DNA of 64,000 bases from Dipteris shenzhenensis (Eukaryota; Polypodiophyta; Polypodiopsida; Gleicheniales): the NCBI GenBank assembly GCA_047967505.1, contig CM106540.1, one strand, 5' to 3'. The stretch's first letter is position 1; each line of letters begins with the position of its first letter. Made by a program: the position numbers and the translations under genes. The notes beneath the pieces were generated by a model. The model saw nothing but the letters and a program-made list of their open reading frames with translations, ran no database searches and was not told the origin of the DNA. Below, one piece after another: positions 9,655-20,153 of the stretch.

Positions 9655-11630
9655 TCATCGTGAATCAGAATCTGATAACTCCACATATGATCCTATAGTC
9701 ATTCTCTGACGTGGCTCCTGTATGACCCGCTGCCCAACCGTCCGCTGTGTGCCCTCAGACAAAGCCGGATCAGATGGGCCAGCCTCATCTCCTGCATGAG
9801 ATGGGCCAGCCTCATCTTGATGAAGAGGAGGGCATGCTGCACGAGCCACCGCTGCCATCTCTGCCTCCCTTGCCTCCTCTATGTATGCGCATCTCAGCTC
9901 CCATAGTCGTGCATCTGCGAATACTCGTGCCTCAAATCCAACGCAAGTAATCATCTCTACATGTAGAAGATGCTGGTCTTCGCCCCGCCCAAGCTGCTGC
10001 TCCACCCACTGCTGCAATGATGTCTGCAGCTCTGCCTCTCGCTCAATACGGCGTGCCTCCTCTGCTCCTGCCTCGTCATCTAGCATGAAATCACCATATG
10101 AGAAGCATCGTCGAACACACGCTGCAACCATAGATGTATCAGCACCCTCCTGCATCAGCAAAGCTCTCTGTGCCTCCTCCCTATAGTGCTCTGTCAAGAC
10201 CACGTGGGCGAATGGATCAATGGCCTGACGATGACCAGGATACAGATCATCCATGCCTAGTCCTCTGTATGTGGCCACATCAATGTCAGCAAAGCATACA
10301 GGGCACACTGATCGTGCCACCATGTGGCGGGTCATGCAATGGAGATGTGCGATGTGGCCGCACCCTAGTCCAAACCACCTTACAGCGTCAAACTCCTCGT
10401 GTCAAAGGACGCAAGTGGCGGTAGGAAGCCTGGCTATGACTGCTGCGTCTATGGGTGTCCTAGTCGGTACATCTACAGGAGGAGCGGGGTATAGGGCCAC
10501 ACTGGGGTCGATCCGATGGCAAGATGGATCACGACTAATATGTCTCAACTGCAAAATATAGTGCTTTGCACGATGGTATGCTATGCGTGTCCGAATCCTC
10601 TGCTCCTCCAAATCTGCCTCCAACAGTCATACACGAGACTCCATATCCTGTCGCAATAGATGTGCCTGCAATGCAAACATGTCGCGTACATGGTGATAAT
10701 TAACCAAAAAACTTCAGTTCAAAACATGCTGCAAAAAAATAAACTACAATAATCAGAATAACTAACCTCATCCCTAGACTTGGCCAACAATGCCTCCAAC
10801 TCTGCAATCCGTGCGTCTCGAGTCTCCAACTCATGCTGAGGTGGTGTAGATGTGGGAGGTGGTGTAGATGTGGGAGGCTCCATCGATGATCGAGGTGGGG
10901 GAGGTGGAATCGAAAGTGATCTCGATAGGGCAGAGACCATGTGGTGCAAGGATGATGCCACTAAATGAACATCCCCCCTAATCCGTCCTCCAACAGCTCG
11001 CAATGCCGGTGCAGGGATAGTGTGCAACTCTGGTGCCTCGTATCGATGCCGAACACCTGCAGTCTGACGCTCCTGACGCCCCATCCTACCATGTCCCGCT
11101 CCTGATCCTGGATGGGTACTAAGGTAGTCTACCCGATGACCAAGCACAAACTCAGCGTATAGCTGCATGGCAAATGACCTGGCTATCTGATGGTTGTGAG
11201 GCAATCGACCACCATTCACAGCGAGATATCTCGGATAAATGTGTGCTGTTATGATGGGGTGCCTACAACGTAAAATATGCAAGGGCAGCCCTGATCGTGG
11301 TCGCATCGCCTCAGTGTGACCATCCCAAAACATATCCTCTAAGGCCTGCCTGTGATGTGACTCACGCTCAAACAACTGTCGAATGGCTCTCCAATCCAAG
11401 CCATGACCAGTGATCTCTGCCTCAGCTTGTGCCTGAAAGCTATCCACAACGTCCTCAACTGTGTCCAATCGACCCAGAGCCTCAATAACTGAATCTAGAC
11501 TTGCAACCAAGTGAGGGGGTGCCCTAGCATCCTGCAGTGCCCTCATCTCAGCTCTCAGAATCTCTATCTGCATACGAATAGTGGTGCCAGAACCTGTGCA
11601 TTGGCTAGCGCATGCACAAAAAATACACAT
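9655..11630 (-). pseudogene. RING-H2 / coiled-coil protein, inactivated
   Basis: Two exons are visible on the reverse strand, 11630-10767 and 10665-9655, with a GTTAGT...TTGCAG intron at 10666-10766 that keeps frame. Exon 1 encodes about 288 residues that I do not recognise, with a Pro/Thr stretch and a C-terminal heptad-like segment (RIAELEALLAKSRDE) that continues into exon 2. Exon 2 then holds a RING-H2 pattern: CVL, stop, HEEFDAVRWFGLG, CGHIAHLHC, ten residues, CPVC. The expected second zinc cysteine is a TGA at 10402-10404. Another TGA at 10627-10629 interrupts the coiled coil. The C-terminal ~200 residues are acidic and end YVELSDSDSR. RING-H2 proteins are usually E3 ubiquitin ligases; with two stops this copy should not be. 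The true first exon may lie further right. Confidence 0.7.
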
Positions 11631-11639
11631 GGAAATTAA

Positions 11640-12014
11640 TATTCTATTTGGGTAATGAAAATAATATTCTATTCAATATGACTTATAATCTATTTATGTA
11701 ATGAAAACTATTTGTACGTACTCCTTGATGAGGTAGGATGTCGTTGGGATCATCCTATGCACCTACCGGTAGATGGGCCAAATGTGTGGCTCAATATTAT
11801 GTTTATCAAACTCAATATTATTAAAAATTCTTAATTTTGATTAAAATTTTTTCAAACTCTAGTTGTTGCATTTTTAAACTTAGATGTCTCAAATATTTTT
11901 TCCTTATATGTCTCCCTTTTTTTACTTTTTATCCAATTGATGGAATTAACTGTATGGCTCAATTATTGATGGGACTTTTTAATCTAAGCACACACACACT
12001 TTTTTTGTGTGTGG

Positions 12015-12015
<1 letters not shown>
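11640..12015. other. No recognisable gene
   Basis: AT-rich sequence upstream of the reverse-strand RING pseudogene; it may hold its promoter, but no specific element is clear. Confidence 0.4.
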
Positions 12016-12069
<54 letters not shown>

Positions 12070-12107
12070 ACACACACACACACACACACACACATACACA
12101 CACACAT
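12016..12107. repeat. CT/CA compound microsatellite
   Basis: A CT tract runs directly into a CA tract interrupted by CAACA and CATACA. Confidence 0.95.
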
Positions 12108-12489
12108 GCAACACACTCTTGGTAACCCTTGTATTTCTTTGCATTTATCAGTACTTTGAGGACCCTAGTAAGAAGACTCATTATGATCTGTGTTTGTTAA
12201 CTATACAGATTCTAACAAGACTGTAGGTTTAAGAGATGGTATTGAGGAGAATCTCTATATTTTATTCCCCAAGATAATACACATGGTTGGGGCAAGTATT
12301 ATTATACTTGATTAACTTATTTTCCAAAATAAGGAGAATTGTATTTTTTTAAATGCCTTTCTCGCTCTTTGGAAACTTTTCCACATGTGGTGTAAGGACC
12401 ACATTGTCCATTTATGGCCCCTATACTAAGGACAGATAGTGGAGAGGTTTGGTTAATAAGACCTTCTTTGAATGCTTTACTGCCTTAGG

Positions 12490-12960
12490 TTTGCAATAGA
12501 TATGGAGGAGATAGAAGGATATCTAATACATTACTTTGAACGATACACAAGCATGGCGCATCTAGTATTTCTCGGACTACACATTAAAAAAGAGAGCGGG
12601 TTGACACTACAGACCTTTTAAAGCGAGAACTTTGAGAAAATAATCAGGCCTTTTCAATATTATCGATTTTGGTTGGGCAATCCACCTCAACTAGTGGCCA
12701 TTCCTATAGATCATCACTTGGTTCCCATGCCTGGGGAGAGAGGAGACCTTTGGACAATCATTTACGTATGTGTTTTCCATGCGCTGATGCATTTAGAAGA
12801 TCTAATTAGCTACGCTTATGCATCTAACCACTCTAGTGTTGGGGTCTTTGCCCATGTGGTGTGGTGTTTTAGGGATAATGCCCATGTGGTGTTTTGTACA
12901 GCCTACTTACTCTACCTAAATTATGAAACAACTCTTAACCAACTATATAATCTATAATAT
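12490..12960 (+). other. Possible decayed coding stretch, unknown
   Basis: One frame stays open over about 450 bp apart from a single TAA near 12620. It contains IDMEEIEGYLIHYFERYT and LVPMPGERGDLWTII. No family is recognised, and it could be a relic of a transposon-encoded protein or chance. Confidence 0.2.
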
Positions 12961-13877
12961 TCCACATAAATATTGATAAACGCACACCGCTACCTTAAAC
13001 TCTTATTTTCTTTTTTTTTTAAAGATGATTTTGATTAGTCTTGCATGGAGATGGTAGTATGTTGAAGTTGGTGGGAGATTATTGTAACATGTGAAGCTAA
13101 GCCCCTTTCTAAGCTTAATCTAGCAAAATTAACGGCTAACTCATCAACGTGATAGAGTGCCTCCAAGGAATACTAGCCTGAGTGTCTTTGTTTAGTGTTG
13201 CTTATGCACCAAACTTTCAAGGTGGTCATATGTTAGAACATTGTCTACCATTGGCCCAACAAACTCATGACCATGGCCTTTGTTGGCATGCACCTGCCCC
13301 TTTATGGTATCTATCTTTTATATTATGCTTCTTGTTATCTATCTCTTATGTTATGCATTATTTGTAATAGTTTTCAAAGGGAAAAAGGAGTTTTCCAAAG
13401 TATGACACAATTACATGCAAGGTAATCATTAGTCAAATGCAAGTGTAGACTTGGATATTATTGTCTTGTATGCTTCTAGGTAGACGTGCTTGTAGCTCAG
13501 CTCATACACTTCCTCTTTGAAGCATACTTGTCTATATTCATAACTTTGCTTTGTTGTTGTTGTCCATGATTAGAACTCACTTGTGGCTCATCTACTCCAA
13601 TAAGTTGTTCGTAGTGAGAGGCACATCTTGCCTTGAGGCCTAATACCCATTGAGTCACGTGATGAATTCACTTGTAGCTTGGTTCATACTCAAACTCATG
13701 GAAGTAGATATAATCTTCACTATTTGATGAGGAGTGCTCAAGTTCTCCACCATGCAACCATCTTGAGGGAATCCTTTATTTGGCCATGAAACCTCACATC
13801 ATGGGTGTTAAGTAGGGTAGGTTTCACGTCTTTTCAAAGTTTCATGTCAATCATGAAACATTTGGGTCGATGGGCAT
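12961..13877. other. Intergenic, no gene seen
   Basis: Mixed-composition sequence without long open frames, motifs or clear repeats. Confidence 0.4.
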
Positions 13878-13885
13878 GTCAAATT

Positions 13886-14120
13886 CTCGGGGGGGTCACT
13901 CATCATATGTAACCCTATCACGTGAGTTCAACAAAAGGATATTTTTTATTCCTAAAATTTACAGAAATAAATATACATAAGGGAGTTTTCGAAAAAAATT
14001 ACAGATTTGTATAGAAAAGGGGTACATTTTATTAATGAAAAAATTTACAGATAAGGGATTTTAAATATAGGCCTTGAAGGCACGTGATATAGAGGGTTTA
14101 CACATAGTGACCCCCCCAAG
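13886..14120. mobile_element. 235-bp MITE with 8-bp target duplication
   Basis: The left end CTCGGGGGGGTCACT and the inverted right end CTTGGGGGGGTCACT open imperfect terminal inverted repeats of about 40 bp, both ending in TATCACGTG. The interior is AT-rich and non-coding. GTCAAATT is present immediately outside both ends (13878-13885 and 14121-14128). An 8-bp duplication is typical of hAT-superfamily insertions, so a hAT-like MITE is the best guess; the terminal bases are not the usual CAGG/TAGGG type. Confidence 0.85.
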
Positions 14121-14128
14121 GTCAAATT

Positions 14129-15129
14129 CCTTTTTTATGCACATGCATGGTCAATATAAGGTGCATGCAATTAACATATGTGGACCATCATGGAATAATC
14201 ATGTGTCAAATGGACATGAAACTTTGCATGGGTGTTAATTAGAGTAGGTGTCATGTCTTGATACATTATAGCATATATTTCTCTGTTGTATATGAACATA
14301 ATGTTCAGCATCATTATAAATGTTATCACCTATGAGAATGAGCGAGGAATGAGCACAAGGGTCATGGTAAAATGGGAGTTAGAGGTGGCCCATGAACTTA
14401 AGACACTCGCAGAATTGATAAGTTTGGGCATGCACTTGAAACCAAGCTAATAACACCAATGCATGGACTATGTGAACTTCCATTGGGCTTATCAAACTCA
14501 TGAAGATATTCCTCATGGCATGCTCCAGTTTTTAAACCTAGGAGGCCATAAGGATTTCAACATAAGGGTTTACATTTAATGTTTTGTATAGGCACATAAT
14601 TATTTAAGGCCAATTTGTAAATATACTTATGTGCATTACTTCCGCAAGTAAGGCCTTTCACTATATAACTGTAGCTAGGGATATTGTTTATTTAGAAATA
14701 GCATTCCTCTTGCAATTATGGGCATGGTGCGAGCTTGCGATGTCTCGAGAAGGTTCTATGAGTGAGAGGGCAAAGAGGGGGATGGGGGCAAGGGCAGAGA
14801 GGCAAAGGCAGTCTTGTACGTGGAGGAGATCACGTGGCTAGCGATAGGGCCTACGATAAGCTTGATCGCGACTTGCGATAATCCCTTTGATTAAATGATT
14901 TAGGCCTTTAATTTGCAAATAGCATACATTAATCGATGATGAGGCTCATAGAAAAGAGAGACAAACTAATTGAATTTCGAGAGAGCAATGATCGAATAAG
15001 GCAATGACCAGCATACTCTGCAACTTGTATCCATGACCTTATTTAGATAGGCTTTCGACCATAATCTGCAAGACTAACTTATAAAATTCACTTATAGATT
15101 TTAATATTCACCAACTCTAAGCACGGTCC
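14129..15129. other. Intergenic, no gene seen
   Basis: AT-rich on the left. A purine-rich stretch of GAGGCAAAG-like words lies near 14760-14830. No supported gene. Confidence 0.4.
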
Positions 15130-16370
15130 ATCGAAAAGTATGCCAGGAGGAGGAAAATCAAAAACCCCCAAATGGGTCTCTCCCATCCCAAACGCATCTG
15201 ATCTTAACCTCTGCCGTATCGCTATCAGAGCTTCGCCCAATCATGACATCTCATCCGCGGGGAGCTCTCGATTTTCGAGCTCTTCAACAAAGTACGCCCT
15301 AGCAGTATGCCTCTATTTCCACAAAGAAATTACCAACTAGCAATACGCCTCGATCTCCAACAAAGTTCTATTGCCGTCTCGACATACGCGTGTCTCCAAA
15401 GGCTACTATTTGACCAGGTTCACAACCCGAACCTCGAGCATTAAGACCCTACACCAGCAGCAGCTCAATCAGGTTCTTGCAGATGCGCATCTTGTCCGTG
15501 CACGATTCTCAGCTTGCGCCAAGATTCGTGAAGGTAGGTTACATATAGTGTTTTCTTTACATAATTTTGTAAATGTATTGTTGTGGACGTTCCTCCTTGC
15601 TCTCTCCATCGGCCGAATCCTAGTACTGCTGCAGAGCACATGTCCACAAGGTTGGCAGAAATCTCGATAGAGTGTCTCCCTTAGATCATGATTTTTTTGA
15701 TAACAAGTATCTTGCTTCGCGTATTGTTCTAGATGTAAGATATAATCGGTCCTTTGCCTGTGAATCAAGACGATTTCCGCACTACTTCAATTCACAGGCT
15801 GATCAAACTGAGCTAAGTTTAGAATCAGGGAGGGATGGAGATCGATTGGGTAATTTGATCGAAAGCATAAAAAAGGTTGCGAAGGAAAAGAGAATCTGAT
15901 CGGTGCAGGGCACGTGTCTGCAAGGCAGTCAGATCAAGAGCTTCGCCTATCAACTTTGGGAGCAGCTTCTGTCTACGATGTGAATACATTAATCTGCCTT
16001 TTGACGGATCTATAGACAATCCGAATATTTTCATTGAAATTCCGAGCGTGGCGGAGCAGGATGGATGTGGGTGCGAGATTTTTTGGGGGGGGGGGGGAAT
16101 GGCGGGCTGGGGAGGATGCCGATCTAGGGGGATGGCGATCTGCTGCTGTTGGTGGCATGGATTTTTCTTCCAAATGCTGCAACCTGCAGAGGGCTTCTTG
16201 TCTGCTAATGTAGGGTACTCTCTTGGCATCTTGGCGGTGCCATGGACTGCATCAGATAACACTTCAGACATTTTCGTAGAGAGATGTTCAAGGCACGAAC
16301 CTGCGCTGTTAAAGGCTTTAAGGAGAAAGCTGGCCGTAGTGTAATTGAAGGCGAGCTCCATAGTTTAGGC
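15130..16370. other. CG-richer block with unplaced open frames
   Basis: This block has more CpG than its surroundings and several overlapping open frames on both strands. One + strand stretch (15371-15533) ends in AAG|GTAGGT, a good splice donor at 15534, and encodes TSSIKTLHQQQLNQVLADAH. Another frame at 15672-15896 ends LIESIKKVAKEKRI. None matches a family I know. It could be the 5' part of a host gene or its promoter. A G homopolymer lies near 16086-16098. Confidence 0.3.
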
Positions 16371-16778
16371 TATACTTTTGGTACCATTCTGGTGTGAGCG
16401 CTGTAGATTTGGATGTTTGCGTTAAGCATAGAGTAGATTTAGATAGATTTAGATGATTGCGTTAGAGATGTTGAATACGTAGAGTAGATTTAGATGTTTG
16501 CTTTAAGCGCTGTGAATGATAGGCTAGAATCAAGCTGTTTTGCATGTTAAAACTTATCAACATCTCTTTAAGTGGGTTTGGATGCTGCTCTGTGGACCTG
16601 GTTAAAGTGTCAAAGCGTGAGCTAGCTTATATAAAGTAGATTTTTGTGTTGCTGATACTGACTTGTCTTCCATTTCAAACGAGTTTGCAGCTCTCTCTCC
16701 TTTGGATCAAGCGTGTAGCAGTGTGTAGGTAGCATGGCTTTTTGCGTTGTGTTGTGTTGTGTTGTAGAGCTAAAGGAA

Positions 16779-16858
16779 CTCTCTCTCTCTCCCTCTCTCT
16801 CTCACACAAAGAGACACACACACATACATACACACACATTTTTTTTATAAAAAGAACC

Positions 16859-16894
<36 letters not shown>

Positions 16895-16917
16895 ATACAC
16901 ACACACACACACACATG
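16779..16917. repeat. Compound CT/CA microsatellite
   Basis: Two CT blocks and two CA blocks are separated by a T-rich spacer. The sequence before it (16371-16778) repeats GTAGATTTAGATG loosely and has no gene. Confidence 0.9.
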
Positions 16918-17282
16918 ATTTAATATGTTAGACAATGTAGTAGACACACACCTTCTCTTTATGTTATGCGCTTGGATATTTATGCTACATTTCAAAATGT
17001 ACTCATGGTATGCATCTTATCTTTCTATCAGATTCTTACATTTCTACATTTCTATATTATCTTTATGTTATGCACTTTGCTACTTATGCTACATTTCTAT
17101 GTTATGCAACTATGTTATGCATTACAAATCCATGGAAACTAAAACTAGTAAGTTAGAGAACACATATCATGAATCAATCGCTGCACTTAAAACAAGATTC
17201 ATGATATGCTTTGTAACGATAGAAGTTCTTAAGTTTTAATTACTTATCTCTTGTGTGAAATTTGAGAAAGCAATGTGGTATG

Positions 17283-18135
17283 TGTGCCTTTAGAATGCAA
17301 TTGCGATGCCATTGCTCTATCAGATCCTCAGATCAGGTGGGGTAAAAAAAGCGTCATGATGGCATGTCTAAAGTGTGTTTTGAGAATGCAATCGTGGTGC
17401 CATTGTTCTATCGGATCCTCGGATCAGGTTGGGCATGAAAAGCGTCATGATTGCATGTCTAAATGAATTTCACAAAAGCTCAAAATCAAATCTATGTATG
17501 TGTCTCTTTAGAATGTAATTGCGGTGCCATTGCTCTATTAGATCCTCGGATTAGGTGGGGTAAGAAAAGCGCTATGATGGCATGTCTAAAGTGTGTTTTT
17601 AGAATGCAATCGTGGTGCCATTGTTCTATCGGATCCTTGAATCAGGTGGGGCATGAAAAGCATCATGATTGCATGTCTAAATGTTTTGTTTCAAAAGCTC
17701 GAAATCAAATCTGTGTATGTGTGCCTTTAGAATGTAATTACAGCGCCATTGCTCTATGAGATCTTCAAATCAGGTGGGGTAAGAAAAGCATCGTGATGGC
17801 ATGTCTAAAGTGTGTTTTTAGAATGCAATCGTGGTGCCATTGTTATATCGGATGCTCGGATTAGGTGGGACATGAAAAGCGTCATGATTGCATGTCTAAA
17901 TGATTTTTTTCAAAAGCTCGAAATCAAATCTGTGTATGTGTGCCTTTAGAATGTAATTGTGGCACCATTGCTCTATCAGATCCTTGGATCAGGTGGGGTA
18001 AGAAAATCGTTGTGATGGCATATCTAAAGTGTGTTTTTAGAATGCAATCGTGGCGCCATTGTTCAATCGGATCCTCGGATCAGGTGGGGCACGAAAAGTG
18101 TCATGATTGCATGTCTAAATGAAATTTTGCAAAAG
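17283..18135. repeat. 219-bp dimeric satellite, four copies
   Basis: GAATGNAATT anchors lie at 17293, 17511, 17730 and 17949 (218, 219 and 219 bp apart). Each unit holds a second related half starting GAATGCAATCG 90-91 bp later, at 17383, 17602, 17821 and 18040. Both halves contain a GATC-rich core and GCATGTCTAAA. Frames stay open in places and give repeated Cys/Met-rich peptides, but stops and frame changes between units argue against a protein. Confidence 0.9.
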
Positions 18136-18399
18136 CTCTAAATCCTAGGTGTATGTGTGTAAGAAAAAAGTATTCAAAAGTGGTCTTAACATATTCTAAG
18201 AGTGGTAAGAAAAGCATAATGATTGCATGTCTTAATTTATTGCACGATTTTTTCTCTAAATCTATTTTTACTATAACTTTCTTCAATGATTTACTTTGAA
18301 AATGATATTTTCGTTCATCATGATTGAAGCGTGTCTTTTATTGATTGCATGTCGTGAGTAGCCAGCTAGAAGAAGAAAGAGGCCAACATTGAGATCAAA

Positions 18400-19859
18400 T
18401 TAAAAGGCCAAGATAAATTATTGCTCAACAAAGTCATTAGGGAATGGATGCTAGTCTTCATTAGTGGTCTATCTCAAAAAGAAATGGAGAGGATTATGCA
18501 AAGCGATCTTGCCATTTTCCAATGTAAGATAAACATTGCCTTAGAGGTTGAAAAGAAGTTGACAGACATGCAAAGAGTAGACCTTTTGCTTGCTTCACAT
18601 TGGAATAAAGAGGGTCCAGAAGATTGACCGCCTATATTGGGGCGGTTCTAGATGTATATAATAACAATCTCTCTCCTCTTACCCAGGCCCAGATAGTGTA
18701 TTTGAATACACTTTGGATTAACAGAAGGACTCAAATACGTGCAATGTCCGACAACTAGGCTAAAATAGGTGAGCTCACAAATAAGGCTCAGAGGTCTTTT
18801 GTAGAGCGTGCTCTTATCGCCACGGACCAGTCTCTAGAAGAGATAAATTTGGTTAGGACACAAACCATGCCTATCATGGAAACACGCAATGTGCATCAAG
18901 TCATGTATTTTTGTAGGTTCAATGATGATTTGATAGAAGTAGGTCAAAAAATTGCCAGTGGGCATTTGGTACTACATACAAGGTTAGGATAAGTGGTGTC
19001 CTTGGAATGCATGAACATCTACAGATTGTGGAAAAGCATTTTCATGGTCAAAACGCAAGACTAGTCGTGCAAGAAAGGCTCCGAGAATAGGCAGTTGCCA
19101 TTAAGCACCTAGTGTTGGTGTGTGCATTGGCTAAAACTAGAAAGAAGCTCTTTTGGATTATAACACCATTTTTTAATGGTGGCACATTAGATGACTTCTT
19201 GAAGCAGCTTCCCGTAGCTTCTGGGAGATATGCAGAATTTATGGATAAGCACTTCGAGGGATGAAAGCGCAAGAGGGCAAAAGAAAATGACCCAACAGAT
19301 GACATGCTTGAGAAAATTAAAAGTTTCACTAATTCCACTATCAATATGGCGCATGCTTTTGCCTTGGGACTTGCAGCATTACATGAGCATGGTTGGGGAT
19401 CCATTGTGACCTACATCTTCGTAATGTTGTTCTAGATTGGGCTCCAAAAGGACAAGTTTGGATAGGTATTATTGATTGGGGCTATGCTCTAGCATTGAAA
19501 GAGGGAAGAGGTCCCTTGATTACACAAAAGGGAGTGTCAGAGCCATCAGGTGAATTCAAGTCTCATGTTGATGCTAAAAAGAAATCTTTTCAAGCTCACA
19601 AGTGGCTTGCCCCAGAGATTTGGACCCATCAGTATCTTCTCCATACTCTCTCGCTTCAGATGTTTATGCTCTTGGGTGGGTTTTCAAACAACTTGCTTGT
19701 TTTGCGGAGGATGCATTGAGAGTTTCAGGAGCTGCACCTATCGTCCCGAATGGCAAAAGGGTATTGACAGCACATTTGAAGACCATGAGTAATTCCATGA
19801 TGACACCAAATCCTACTGATCGAAAAATAGCTTCTGACATAGTCGACCACTTAAGTTGA
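18400..19859 (+). pseudogene. Protein-kinase pseudogene with DWG motif
   Basis: The left part encodes a helical charged region (KLLLNKVIREW, ALEVEKKLTDMQRVDLLL) and, in other frames, further helix-rich pieces. The kinase fold follows with frameshifts and stops: helix C RLRE (a TAG follows), a hinge ITPFFNGGTLDDFL near 19155-19200, helix E AFALGLAALHEHG near 19350, catalytic loop HCDLHLRN near 19395-19420, magnesium loop IGIIDWG near 19465-19485, then KWLAPE near 19600 and SLASDVYALGWVFKQL near 19635-19690. H-C-D-L-H replaces HRDLK, and DWG replaces DFG. The breaks between consecutive conserved blocks show it is not translated as one protein. The family is unknown to me beyond the kinase fold. 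Confidence 0.65.
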
Positions 19860-20040
19860 CTTGGTTGTAATGGAGAGCTTGCCATGAGACCTGTGGCAGA
19901 GATGGAGTTGAATATGTTTTGCTAATAATTTTTTTATGATCCAATTGATACACTCACTTGAAGATCATGACTTCATGATGGATAATTACAGAGATGCAAT
20001 TAGATTAAATAATTATTATTATTTTGGCTATGGTTTCAAT

Positions 20041-20085
<45 letters not shown>

Positions 20086-20090
20086 GAGAG
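20041..20090. repeat. GA microsatellite
   Basis: An interrupted GA tract lying between the kinase pseudogene and the Tnp2-like gene. Confidence 0.9.
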
Positions 20091-20153
20091 TAGTCCCTTC
20101 CATGAATTCTTTGTAAATACAATAATTAACATAAGCTTATTAACTACTTGCAG

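Noticed and set aside
15825-16361. 178-codon reverse-strand frame
   Set aside because: It overlaps a forward frame of similar length, holds a homopolymer-coded Pro run and matches no family; kept only as part of an unassigned block.
17275-18122. Repeated Cys-rich peptides in open frames
   Set aside because: They track the 219-bp satellite, and the frame is not kept across units.
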